Below are positions 39,346 to 47,691 of a stretch of DNA of 64,000 bases, in pieces. Source of the stretch: Clostridium sp. (GTDB taxonomy: Bacteria; Bacillota; Clostridia; Lachnospirales; Lachnospiraceae); contig JAETQD010000005.1 of assembly GCA_021770825.1 (NCBI GenBank), positions 1 to 64,000 of the forward strand, in the 5' to 3' direction. Every line of letters begins with the position of its first letter. The first letter of the stretch is position 1. A program made the position numbers and the translations under genes. A model generated the notes under the pieces. It saw nothing but the letters and a program-made list of their open reading frames with translations. It searched no databases and was not told the DNA's origin.

Positions 39346-40227
39346 TTATTTTTCTGCTCCTATTTGTGGTTCCCGCTTTCCAAAGGAAAATCCGCGTCCC
39401 CGGACTTCGTTAATATGTGCCAGCATAATGAAGGCCTGGGGGTCAATTTCCATGACAAGACGGTTTAAACGGTTCAGTTCCCGGGAGGAGAGAACGGTCA
39501 TTACCTCGCAGGATTCTTCACCGGAATAGCCGCCCTGGATGTGGTACAGGGTAACACCGCGGTCGATTTCGGTACGGATGGCAGCACTGATTTCTTCGTA
39601 ATGTTTGCTGATGATGCGGACCTGCATGCGGCCTTTTCCCAGAGTGGAGGTCTTTCCTACCATAGTAGTGTAGAGAAGGACTGATACAATGCTGTAAAGG
39701 GCAATTTCCAGCTCGGAATAGGGAAGCTGTAAAAGCAGAATGACTGTGTCAAAGGCATACATCGTAGCGGATATGGGGAGCCCCAGTTTTTTGTTGAGTA
39801 AAAGAATCGGGATATCATTGCCTCCGGTGGATGCTCCGGCACGGATTACAAGGCCGATTCCGCTGCCGATTAAAAGACTGCCGAGAATGACCGAAAGCAG
39901 GGGATCGGAGGTCAGAGGGGCTGTTACCAGCACCTCAATTCGGCCGAGGAGAAAGGGAAACAGAAAGCTGCTGATCAATGTGTTGACAGCAAAATGCTTT
40001 CCCAGGAAGAAGGCTCCAATGAAAAACATCAAGGCATTGTATGCACCCACAAAGGACGATACAGGGATATTGAAATAGTGGGAGATAATCAGGCCCATAC
40101 CTGTGGCACCGCCGGTCATCAGGCCGGACGGGATAATAAAGGCCCCAACGCCCACAGACATCATAAAGTTTCCAAAGAGTACAAGAAACAGTTCAGCCGC
40201 TTTTTTGAGGATTTTTTTGTCATTCAT
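39346..40227 (-). CDS. YitT/DUF161-family membrane protein
   Basis: This 293-residue protein has five to six membrane helices in the first ~200 residues with the family pattern (GVGAFIIPSGLMTGGATGMG, RAGASTGGNDI) and a C-terminal DUF2179 domain (IISKHYEEISAAIRTEIDRGVT ... VLSSRELNRL) in the cytoplasm. Function is unknown; a transport role is usual guesswork. I chose the ATG at 40227 following GAAAGGAAA. A leader ORF and a terminator-like hairpin precede it. Confidence 0.9.
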   Translation of the reverse strand: MNDKKILKKAAELFLVLFGNFMMSVGVGAFIIPSGLMTGGATGMGLIISHYFNIPVSSFVGAYNALMFFIGAFFLGKHFAVNTLISSFLFPFLLGRIEVLVTAPLTSDPLLSVILGSLLIGSGIGLVIRAGASTGGNDIPILLLNKKLGLPISATMYAFDTVILLLQLPYSELEIALYSIVSVLLYTTMVGKTSTLGKGRMQVRIISKHYEEISAAIRTEIDRGVTLYHIQGGYSGEESCEVMTVLSSRELNRLNRLVMEIDPQAFIMLAHINEVRGRGFSFGKREPQIGAEK

Positions 40228-40292
40228 GGTGGTTTTCCTTTCTTTTAATCTGTGTGAATTCTTTTTCCCTTCAACTTGCCAAAGCATAAAAA

Positions 40293-40421
40293 TAAGTGGG
40301 CAAGGAGTCCACTTTAAGAGTCGTTTATCTGTATTGACTGGAAGATTTCCAGAAATTCGGAATTTAAGTTTCTCATTTCTATCACCTCTTTCAGTATATA
40401 CGTTTTTTCCTGTTTATTCAA
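40293..40421 (-). promoter_or_regulatory. yitT leader region: promoter, leader ORF, terminator-like hairpin
   Basis: Minus strand order: TTGAAT (complement of 40416-40421), 17 bp, TATACT (complement of 40393-40398), then a short ORF (40376-40314), then AAGTGG/CCACTT hairpin (about 40292-40312) followed by ATTTTTATG, then ~65 bases to the gene start. This is the order of a transcription-attenuation leader. Confidence 0.5.
40314..40376 (-). CDS. 20-codon putative leader peptide
   Basis: ATG 40376 has a very good AGAGGTGAT ribosome site 5 bases upstream, and the frame closes after 20 codons at TAA (40314-40316), directly at the foot of the terminator-like hairpin. The peptide is acidic with several Asn, Ser and Ile residues and no obvious run of a single amino acid. 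Its position between a consensus promoter and a membrane-protein gene suggests a regulatory rather than functional peptide. Confidence 0.5.
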   Translation of the reverse strand: MRNLNSEFLEIFQSIQINDS

Positions 40422-40504
40422 GGAAAAGTTGAAAAACACCGATTGGCATATGCGCGCAGGGAATTTAATGGTATACTATTACAAAACGGAAAGGAGAAAG
40501 CACA

Positions 40505-41464
40505 GTGAAGGAAATCAAAATCCAGGAAATAGAAAACATTAAAATCGGAAATGCAGAAAACAAGGAAGCCGGAACCGGATGTACAGTGATTCTCTGTGAA
40601 AAAGGAATGCCGGCCGGGCTGGATGTGCGCGGAGGCGGACCTGCTTCCAGAGAATCGGAGTTATTAAAGCCCACGGCCGCCGCCGAAGTAATTCATGGAG
40701 TGCTTTTAAGCGGCGGAAGCGCATTCGGACTGGATGCGGCCGGAGGCGTGATGGAGTATCTGGAAGAGAGAAACATCGGTTTCGATGTGGGAATTACAAA
40801 GGTTCCCCTGGTCTGCCAGTCCTGCCTGTTTGATCTGGGTGTGGGAGACTATCGGGTACGGCCTGATAAAGCCATGGGCTATGCGGCTTGTGAGCATGCA
40901 GAACAGGGAAATTATACCGACGGGAACGTGGGGGCCGGAACTGGTGCCACAGTCGGAAAGCTCTATGGAAAGGACTTCTGTATGAAGTCGGGAATCGGAA
41001 GCTACGCGGTTCAGATCGGTGAGCTTAAGGTGGGAGCCATTGTAGCCGTCAATTCCCTGGGCGACATTTATGACTGGAAAAATGGGAAAAAGGTTGCCGG
41101 ACTTTTAGGGAAAGATAAGAAAACATTCCTCTGCACGGAGGAAGAGGTTTATAAAAGCTATGAAGTGGTAAAAAATAAATTTGTTGGCAATACCACCATC
41201 GGTGCCGTCATCACCAACGGAAAATTTACAAAGACACAGCTTTGCAAGATTGCAGGCATGACCCACAACGGCTATGCCCGCTCCATCCGCCCTGTCCATA
41301 CAACCGCGGACGGGGACAGCATTTATGCACTTTCCACAGGCGAGGTGGAGGCAGACCAGGACATGGTTGGAACCCTGGCGGCCCAGGTAATGTCCGAGGC
41401 TATTCTCAGAGCTGTTATGAGTGCAGACTCGGCCTATGGCTTCCCGGCAGCAAAAGATCTGTAA
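40505..41464 (+). CDS. P1-family peptidase (DmpA/L-aminopeptidase-D-esterase-like)
   Basis: This 319-residue Ntn-hydrolase-type enzyme is made as a precursor and cleaves itself before Thr in FVGNTTIGAVITNG to expose the nucleophile. Other family segments are LLSGGSAFGLDAAGGVM, GNVGAGTGATVGK and MSADSAYGFPAAKDL. It releases N-terminal residues from peptides, amides or esters. The GTG start at 40505 follows GGAAAGGAGAAAG. Its terminator appears split by inserted DNA (see 41463-43697). Confidence 0.9.
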   Translation: MKEIKIQEIENIKIGNAENKEAGTGCTVILCEKGMPAGLDVRGGGPASRESELLKPTAAAEVIHGVLLSGGSAFGLDAAGGVMEYLEERNIGFDVGITKVPLVCQSCLFDLGVGDYRVRPDKAMGYAACEHAEQGNYTDGNVGAGTGATVGKLYGKDFCMKSGIGSYAVQIGELKVGAIVAVNSLGDIYDWKNGKKVAGLLGKDKKTFLCTEEEVYKSYEVVKNKFVGNTTIGAVITNGKFTKTQLCKIAGMTHNGYARSIRPVHTTADGDSIYALSTGEVEADQDMVGTLAAQVMSEAILRAVMSADSAYGFPAAKDL

Positions 41465-41483
41465 AAAATCCCGCTGTCTCCGG

Positions 41484-41750
41484 GAATTGAATGAGGAACA
41501 CAAGGAACTGCTCTTTCTCTGCGCTGTCCGGCTGTTCAGCTCCACCCGGATCGCTAAAATACGGAAGCAAAGCGACCGGAACATCCGCAAGGTGCGGAAC
41601 ACGATGCTCAAAAAAATACGAAAAAAGCTGCTTGCCGCCCTGACGGAAAAGACGAAAAAACAGCAGCCAATGACCCTATTGGAAAAAGATTTTTTAGAAG
41701 AATCTGGAATGGAGATTGATTCCGGGGAAAAGAAATCGTATAACGGATAA
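41484..41750 (+). pseudogene. C-terminal fragment of an element-type sigma factor
   Basis: The frame reads ELNEEHKELLFLCAVRLFSS, then TRIAKIRKQSDRNIRKVRNTM, typical of the last ~90 residues (region-4-like HTH) of sigma-like proteins of Firmicutes conjugative transposons. The N-terminal part is missing and upstream sequence is P1 peptidase DNA. Confidence 0.7.
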
Positions 41751-41799
41751 TATAAAACAGAGTTATTTGGGTTACAATACATAGTGGAGGGCTTTGTAT

Positions 41800-41960
41800 A
41801 TGAAGAACCTTTTTGAACGCACCAGTTCAAATTGGGTGCGATACAGCGAATACGAATGGAGGGCGGCAGATGATGTTCAGCTTTATGCTGACCGACAGTG
41901 AAAACCCGATCAAGCTTTGCAGGCACTGTACCAAAGCCTTTGTCGCAAGCAGACCGAGTG
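41800..41960 (+). pseudogene. Broken DUF6076-like element gene
   Basis: ATG 41800 with a GGAGGG site encodes MKNLFERTSSNWVRYSEYEW, then stops at TGA 41899. In another frame MMFSFMLTDSENPIKLCRHC (from ~41872) continues what looks like the C-terminal zinc-motif part of the same element gene. An internal deletion or frameshift joined the two ends, and the right end runs into the ATPase fragment. Confidence 0.55.
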
Positions 41961-42987
41961 CGATTTCAAGGACTATGCCTTTTCCAAACTGCGTGAACGC
42001 TACAAGGCTTGGACGGGCAACAGCATGGAGGAAAAGCTGTTTGATTCCTTTGAAATGCGGGATGACCACGGAAAGCTGACCAACGCAGGCGCTTTGCTTG
42101 CAGATGATGCTCCGATCAAGCACTCCCGTCTGTTCTGTACCAGATGGAACGGTCTTGACAAAAGCGGCGGCATGGTAGATGCCCTCGACAGCGCAGAGTA
42201 TTCCGGCAGCTTGATTATTCTGCTCAACGAAGGGGCATGCTTTGTGAAGCGGAACATGAAAACCCGTTGGAAGAAAACCGCCAACTCCCGTATTGAAATG
42301 CCCGATTACTGTGAGCGAAGCGTTTTTGAAGCACTCGTCAATGCGCTGATCCACCGTGACTATCTGATTTTGGGCAGCGAAGTCCATATCAACATTTACG
42401 ATGACCATCTTACCATTACTTCTCCCGGCGGTATGGCTGACGGTACACGGATACAGGAAAGAGATATTTCCAATATTTCCTCTACCCGCCGCAATCCCGT
42501 CCTTGCTGATATTTTCGGCAGATTAGGCTATATGGAGCGCCAAGGCAGCGGATTTAAGAAGATCACAGAATCTTACCGTGCCGCCCACAATTACCGTGAC
42601 GAATTGGAGCCGAAATTCTATTCCGATGCCAGTTCGTTCCAAGTTACGCTGTATAACTTAAATTATGGAACAGATGAAAAAGGAGCTGTTGGAGAAGAAA
42701 AAGTAGCGCTCGAACAGGAAAAAGTGGCGCTTGAAGCAAAAAAGGTAGCGTTTGAACGCTCCATTGCTGAATTAAAACTCAACAAGCCTACCAAAGATAA
42801 CATTCTGTCCTTGTTTGGGAACTTCGGATATGACGTCCCTTTCTCCCGTGCAGATGTGATTGAATTATGTGGCTTAGCGCCGTCCTCCGCAGGCAAGATG
42901 TTGAGCAAGATAAAAGAATTAGACTTAATTGTATCTGCCGCCGAACAAGGCAGAGGCAAATATATTTTTATCGAAGCAAAAGAATAA
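41917..42987 (+). pseudogene. 5'-truncated ATP-binding (RecG-like/AlbA-type) gene
   Basis: The 356-codon frame lacks the N-terminal AlbA/Schlafen-like domain expected in this family. It begins within a KDYAFSKLRERYKAW segment. It keeps the C-terminal GHKL-like ATPase part (SVFEALVNALIHRDY, LTITSPGGM, RRNPVLADIFGRLGYMERQGSG), a heptad EKVALE repeat (~265-285) and a winged-helix tail (FSRADVIELCGLAPSSAGKML). These proteins are transcription or stress regulators on mobile elements. It has no ribosome site at its 5' end and fuses into the preceding fragment. Confidence 0.7.
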
Positions 42988-42994
42988 CACTGTT

Positions 42995-43071
42995 ATCAGT
43001 CGCCCAAGGTGACTGATCGCCCCGCCAAAAGATAATGCCCGTTATCAGCCAACATAGCCGATAACGGGCAT
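42995..43071 (+). terminator. Two hairpins after the ATPase fragment
   Basis: ATCAGTC (42995-43001) pairs with GACTGAT (43011-43017); ATGCCCGTTATC (43035-43046) pairs perfectly with GATAACGGGCAT (43060-43071). Neither has a long T-run. They probably mark the original 3' end of the imported ATPase gene. Confidence 0.5.
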
Positions 43072-43073
43072 TC

Positions 43074-43343
43074 GATCAGTATCCTCATGCGGAAGAAAGA
43101 CGCCTGTTCTATGTTGCATTGACCAGAGCTAAAAAGAAAGCATTTATAGTCGCCATCAATGGACAAGAGTCAGAGTTTGCAATGGAACTTAAGGAACGAT
43201 ACGGTGAAGAATTAAAGAGAGAACAGTTTGAATGCCCTCTTTGCGGAGGTCGACTAGTCAAGCGATCCGGTCCCTATGGAGAGTTTTTTGGCTGCTCAAA
43301 CTATCGTACAACGGGCTGCACTTATAAAAGAAAAATACGCTGA
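43074..43343 (+). pseudogene. C-terminal fragment of a UvrD-type helicase with topoisomerase zinc ribbon
   Basis: In frame from about 43074: PHAEERRLFYVALTRAKKK, helicase motif VI of the UvrD/Rep family, followed by a four-cysteine zinc ribbon (CPLCGGRLVKRSGPYGEFFGC...CTY) as in topoisomerase C-terminal repeats. All other helicase motifs are missing, so this is a 3' remnant. Confidence 0.75.
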
Positions 43344-43684
43344 GAGTAATGTGCTAATAAAGGTTTGAAAGACGCATATTTTCGCTTTATAAGCGATGAT
43401 CTGCAAGAGTGTGGTATCATTCCCCATCCAAATATGTTTCGAGGGCAATGCCATTTGTGGGCATTCCCTCTTGACCGCCAAGAAGCGGAAAGAAAACGGC
43501 TTGTCAAGGTCGGATGTAGCCCGTTCATTTCAACCTTGATAAGTTGTTTTCTTTCTGCTATTTATTTCTCGCAAAACAAAAGGGCATGTACCTGTCAAGG
43601 CACATACCCTTGTTGTCAACAACTCTTGTCTGGCAACTGCCATAATTCTTGTTTTGTAAAACCTGTTTTATGAACAGCTACCCG
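43344..43684. other. Non-coding end of the imported block
   Basis: About 340 bases with no supported gene. A 102-codon plus-strand frame (43365-43673) has no good ribosome site and no recognisable protein. Hairpins occur at ~43439-43470 (GAGGG-C-AATGCC / GGCATT-CCCTC) and ~43587-43611. Confidence 0.4.
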
Positions 43685-43712
43685 CAGCGGGATTTTTCCG
43701 GCGCATTCTTCT

Positions 43713-44876
43713 TTAATGGTTTTTCTTATACACAACAGCACCATCAATGAGAACGGTGGAAGCAGAGGTATAATAATCAAAGGGATATCCGTCCCAGATC
43801 ACAATATCTGCATCCTTTCCGGGCTCCAGGCTTCCAACACGGTCTTCCAGCCCGCAGTATCTGGCGGCGTTGATGGTGGCAGCCTCCAAAGCAGTCTTCG
43901 GAGTCAGGCCCTTCTTATACATCAGGGTCAGGTGGATGGCAGCGAGCTCAATATTCATGGTGGGATGTCCGGTGGAAACGGCAAATTCAATACCGTTTTC
44001 CTCCAGAACGGCACCTGCAATGGGATCCCGGTGGCGGTACTCGCTGCTCTTTTCGCCGTAGGTGGGTCCAACGACACATTTTACGTGATGTTTCTTTAAT
44101 TCCTGGGGAATCAGCCAGGCTTCCACACAGTTTTCCAGCGTATAGGTAAGACCGAACTCTTCTGCAATGCGGATGGCAGTCAGCATATCATGGCTGCGTT
44201 TGGCAGTGAATTTAACGGGCATGCCATCGAAAACACGCATCAGGGAATGAAGCTTCATATCAAATTTCGGCGGCTTCACCTGGGGATCCTCTTTGGAGGC
44301 GGTCCACTGTGCATGGTATCTCTGTGCCCGCATCAGCGCTTCACGGATTAAAGCGGCACTGCCAAGTCTGGTTTTCGGTGTTTTCTTTCCTCCGTAGGTG
44401 GTTTTTACGCCATCGGTCAGGCACATATGGAAGGCCAGCTCCGGCACACGGACCAGCTCATCCACGGTGCTTCCGGCAGTCTTAAGGACCGCGCAGGTTC
44501 CGCCGATTAAGTTGGCATCGCCGGGGCAGGTCACAGCCGTGGTAACGCCTCCGGCCAGGGCCATATGAAAGCCCTCATCCTGGGGATTGATGGCATCCAG
44601 AGCGCGAAGCTGGGGAAGAATGGGATCGGTGGTTTCGTCCGCATCGTTTCCTTCGTTCCGGAACACCTCTTCCTGTACGCCGAGGCGGCAGTGGGGCTCC
44701 ACAAGTCCCGGGGTCACATAATTTCCGCAGGCATCGATCACTTCATGTTCATTACCGTATGTTTCCAGGGCATTTTCGCAGATATCGAAAATCTTTCCGT
44801 CCTTTACAACCAGATCCCGTTTCTCCTCGTAGATTCCGGCCATATTGATTAAATTACAGTTTCTGATAATCAACAT
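43713..44876 (-). CDS. Amidohydrolase-like pseudoenzyme (metal ligands lost)
   Basis: This 387-residue protein aligns along its length with the neighbour at 44854-46047, with the same imidazolonepropionase/DHOase-like layout and the C-terminal RVGSLEPGKDADIVIWDG. But the metal ligands are gone: HxH is H62-C-R64, the HAH segment is TAK, the EHC histidine is ENC, and the catalytic TDAP aspartate is TGHP. It is thus probably inactive and may serve as a partner of the active paralogue. ATG 44876 follows CAGGTGAGAG and overlaps the neighbour's stop by 23 bases, indicating coupled, possibly stoichiometric, synthesis. Confidence 0.85.
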   Translation of the reverse strand: MLIIRNCNLINMAGIYEEKRDLVVKDGKIFDICENALETYGNEHEVIDACGNYVTPGLVEPHCRLGVQEEVFRNEGNDADETTDPILPQLRALDAINPQDEGFHMALAGGVTTAVTCPGDANLIGGTCAVLKTAGSTVDELVRVPELAFHMCLTDGVKTTYGGKKTPKTRLGSAALIREALMRAQRYHAQWTASKEDPQVKPPKFDMKLHSLMRVFDGMPVKFTAKRSHDMLTAIRIAEEFGLTYTLENCVEAWLIPQELKKHHVKCVVGPTYGEKSSEYRHRDPIAGAVLEENGIEFAVSTGHPTMNIELAAIHLTLMYKKGLTPKTALEAATINAARYCGLEDRVGSLEPGKDADIVIWDGYPFDYYTSASTVLIDGAVVYKKNH

Positions 44877-46047
44877 TGCTCTCACCTGCCTTTCTCTGAT
44901 ATGCGATCTTGCCGTCAATGATAACGGTTCCTGCCTGGCTCATGGTGGCCAACGGCTCCACATCCCAGATTACCACATCGGCGTCCTTACCCGGTTCAAT
45001 GCTGCCGACTCTGGAGTCGATGTCCGTAATCTTAGCAGCGTTCAGGGTGACACTGCGGATGGCCATTTCCCTGGACATACCGTTCTTCACATAGAGGGCC
45101 ACCTGAAGAAGCTGGTTTTCAATGGGAACGAAGGGGGCATCGGTGATGAGGGCAAAGGTAACTCCGGCTTCTTCCAGAATCCGTCCGGCATCAAAGGAGC
45201 GGTTCTGAGTCTCCACCTTGCTCTTTCCGCCCACAGTGGGACCAAGGAGACACTGGGCGTTGTTCTTCTTAAGAACCTCCGGGATCATATAGCCCTCGGT
45301 GCAGTGCTCGATGGAGTAACGGAGGCCGAATTCATTGGCAATGCGGATGGCTGTCTGGATATCATCGGCCTGGTGGGCATGGATTTTTACGCGCATTCCC
45401 TCAAAAACACGCATCAGGGAATGCATATGGAAATCAAAGGGGAAATCGGGCTTCTGTCCGTTTACCTTATAATTCTCGTAATATTCTTTCGCTTTAAAAA
45501 GCTGTTCCCGCATGATGGCAGCGTTCATCATTCTGGTCTTCGGTGCCATGCCGCGTTTTCCGAAATTGGTCTTGGGATTTTCGCCCAGGGCCATTTTCAT
45601 GGCCAGCTCCTGGCGGACAATCCGGGAATCCACATCGTCTCCGGCAGTTTTAATAGCCATAAAGGTTCCGCCGATGATGTTTCCGCTTCCCGGTCCGGTG
45701 ACAACGGTGGTAATACCATGGCGCAGGGCGGCATCAAAGGTGGCGTCCTCGGGATTAACAGCATCCAGACCTCTGAGTCCCGGAAGGGCAGGGCTGGTGC
45801 TTTCGTTGCCGTCCATCTCTTCCTGGCAGGCAGTTCCCCAAAGTCCCATATGGCAGTGGGCCTCCACAAGACCCGGAGTCACGGTCCGTCCGGCAGCGTC
45901 AATGATTTCGCAGCCTTCGGGAATCTCTCCCACCTGTCCAACTTTCACGATTTTTCCATCGTCAATCAGTATGTCGCCGGTCTGCTCATAGATTCCGGCC
46001 ATGGTAATTAAGTTTCCATTTTTAATTAACAGCAATTTCTTAGACAC
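44854..46047 (-). CDS. Metal-dependent amidohydrolase
   Basis: This 397-residue enzyme of the amidohydrolase superfamily has all the canonical ligands: HCHMG (H64, H66), KIHAHQ, IEHC and the catalytic aspartate in ITDAP, plus the C-terminal beta-sandwich segment RVGSIEPGKDADVVIWDVEP. It may hydrolyse a cyclic amide or imide such as an imidazolonepropionate-like or dipeptide substrate; the exact one is unknown. The start is a GTG at 46047 close behind GGAAGGAG, or a TTG four codons later. It is the third gene of an operon beginning with the M20 amidohydrolase. Confidence 0.88.
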   Translation of the reverse strand: MSKKLLLIKNGNLITMAGIYEQTGDILIDDGKIVKVGQVGEIPEGCEIIDAAGRTVTPGLVEAHCHMGLWGTACQEEMDGNESTSPALPGLRGLDAVNPEDATFDAALRHGITTVVTGPGSGNIIGGTFMAIKTAGDDVDSRIVRQELAMKMALGENPKTNFGKRGMAPKTRMMNAAIMREQLFKAKEYYENYKVNGQKPDFPFDFHMHSLMRVFEGMRVKIHAHQADDIQTAIRIANEFGLRYSIEHCTEGYMIPEVLKKNNAQCLLGPTVGGKSKVETQNRSFDAGRILEEAGVTFALITDAPFVPIENQLLQVALYVKNGMSREMAIRSVTLNAAKITDIDSRVGSIEPGKDADVVIWDVEPLATMSQAGTVIIDGKIAYQRKAGESNVDYQKL

Positions 46048-46069
46048 ACTCCTTCCTTATTAAAAATAG

Positions 46070-46447
46070 TTATAAAAGCGTAAGCGCTGAAAATACAGAG
46101 GCAAGGCAGAAAATAGCGCCCACAAGAAGCGGCTCCTTGAAGGAAGCAACAGACTCCTTTTTGGCCAGATAGTCTGCATCGGCGGATGGAGCCGAATCGT
46201 CACGCTTTTTAAGCTTTTTCTGGGTGTAGGCCATCAGGTCAAAAGAGCCTAAGGATTTGGAAAGCAAGAAGCAGCCGGCAACCAGAGGAAGCACTCCTGC
46301 CGCAAACAGGCCGTCAACAATCTGGTATGCAGAGTTGGAGCTGCGGCCTATGACTACATATAAGATACCGGTAGCAACGCCCACAAGGAAATAGGTTCTG
46401 AGGCGTTTAGAAGATAATACAGGCATGAAATTCACCGTCCCTTTCAT
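46070..46447 (-). CDS. Small membrane protein, DUF3899-like
   Basis: This 125-residue protein has three predicted membrane helices (~18-36, ~44-64, ~105-125) and a cytoplasmic charged loop (YTQKKLKKRDDSAPSADADY). The GSFDLMAYTQKK segment resembles DUF3899 proteins. It lies between the M20 gene and the amidohydrolase pair, so it may help in uptake or localisation of their substrate; that is inference. Confidence 0.65.
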   Translation of the reverse strand: MKGTVNFMPVLSSKRLRTYFLVGVATGILYVVIGRSSNSAYQIVDGLFAAGVLPLVAGCFLLSKSLGSFDLMAYTQKKLKKRDDSAPSADADYLAKKESVASFKEPLLVGAIFCLASVFSALTLL

Positions 46448-46462
46448 AAGTGTTTTCAGACA

Positions 46463-47638
46463 TTACATCTGTTTTGTGAGTTTTAAGTAAAGGGCTAATT
46501 CCATCTCCAGTCCAATGCGGAGTCCGCGCTCGTCCAACTGGAAATTGCAGTTGTGGTGGGGAGAGGAGGTGATGGGACGCTCCGGATCGGCCATTCCCAC
46601 ATGGAAATAAGCGCCGGGCTTCTCTAAAAGATAGTATGCAAAGTCCTCGCCGCCCAGGGTGGTGGGTTTTTCCACTGCGTTATAGTCCATCTGTACAGCA
46701 GTGTCCATGATGGCATCGGTGTACTCATCCACATTTATGGTGGCCGGATAGCCGAGAGTCGTGGTCACGTCACAGGTGAGACCACAGCCCTCACAAATGC
46801 CCTTGCTGATGGAGCGGATATTGTCAAAGACACGGTCGATCAGTTCATTACTTAAGGTACGGACATTGCCGCCCATGGTCACGGTGTCAGTGATGATGTT
46901 GGGATACTGGCCGCCGTTCATATAGGAAACGGTGAATACACCACCCTCTGTGGGATCCTTTTTCTCTGCCAGAATCTGGTTTAAGGCGGAGCCTACCATG
47001 CAGGCAACCGGAACGGGATTCTTTGCATTGTGGGGAGAGCTTCCATGGCCGCCCTTGCCCTGAATTTTAATTTCATAGACACCGATGGCAGCAGAAGTGG
47101 CACCGCGGCAGACGGCAACGGTTCCCAACGGGAAGGCGGAGGAGCAGTGGAAGCCAAGAATCATGTCCACGTCCTTCATGGCGCCATCGGCGCAAAGTGC
47201 TTTTGCGCCTCCTGGAAGCTTTTCTTCCGCAGCCTGGAAAATGAATTTAACAGTTCCATTGACTAATTCCCTATGGGAAGAGAGAATTTTTGCAAATACC
47301 AGAAGGCATGCAGTGTGGGTATCGTGGCCGCAGGCGTGCATAATACCAGGGGTTTTGGATTTATAAGGAAGATCGTTGTTTTCATCCACCGGAAGCGCAT
47401 CGATATCTGCGCGGAAGGCGATGCAGGGACCGGGTTTGTCACCTTTCAAAATTCCTACGGTGCTGGTGCCTGTGATGCCCTCCTGAAGGGTAATTCCCAT
47501 CTGAGTCAGGGTTTCGCGGATATATTGGGCTGTTTTATATTCCTCGAAGGAAAGCTCCGGATTTTCGTGAAGGTGATGACGGATTTCTTTTAGCTCTTCT
47601 TCGTAGGTGTCCACAAGGGACTGGATAAATTTTTTCAT
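46463..47638 (-). CDS. M20-family amidohydrolase (N-acyl-amino-acid hydrolase type)
   Basis: This 391-residue M20D enzyme has the metal-binding motifs MHACGHDTHTA, AAEEKLPGGA, GFHCSS and the C-terminal PHHNCNFQ. Close relatives are hippurate/N-acetyl-amino-acid amidohydrolases. I chose ATG 47638 (MKKFIQSLVDTYEEELKEIRHHLHENPE) with GGAAAGGAT upstream; the frame is open to 47680. It is the first gene of the operon leading to the amidohydrolase pair. Confidence 0.9.
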   Translation of the reverse strand: MKKFIQSLVDTYEEELKEIRHHLHENPELSFEEYKTAQYIRETLTQMGITLQEGITGTSTVGILKGDKPGPCIAFRADIDALPVDENNDLPYKSKTPGIMHACGHDTHTACLLVFAKILSSHRELVNGTVKFIFQAAEEKLPGGAKALCADGAMKDVDMILGFHCSSAFPLGTVAVCRGATSAAIGVYEIKIQGKGGHGSSPHNAKNPVPVACMVGSALNQILAEKKDPTEGGVFTVSYMNGGQYPNIITDTVTMGGNVRTLSNELIDRVFDNIRSISKGICEGCGLTCDVTTTLGYPATINVDEYTDAIMDTAVQMDYNAVEKPTTLGGEDFAYYLLEKPGAYFHVGMADPERPITSSPHHNCNFQLDERGLRIGLEMELALYLKLTKQM

Positions 47639-47691
47639 GGTTTTTGCATCCTTTCCTGATTTGACATAAGGTTTTTCCATCTCTTATCTTA

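Larger units (their letters stand above)
41463..43697. mobile_element. Block of conjugative-element gene fragments inserted in a terminator
   Basis: AAAAATCCCGCTG (41464-41476) and its exact complement CAGCGGGATTTTT (43685-43697) look like the two arms of one former bidirectional terminator between the P1 peptidase gene (+) and the amidohydrolase gene (-). Between them lie fragments of at least four unrelated genes (sigma-like, DUF6076-like, RecG/AlbA-type ATPase, UvrD helicase), all truncated. No integrase or terminal repeat is seen. The block is a decayed import. Confidence 0.6.

Noticed and set aside
43365-43673. 102-codon plus-strand frame in the imported block
   Set aside because: No good ribosome site, no known motif, and it runs through several hairpins.
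44845-46011. 388-codon plus-strand frame opposite the active amidohydrolase
   Set aside because: The translation is a mirror of the real gene, with no start signal or recognisable motif.
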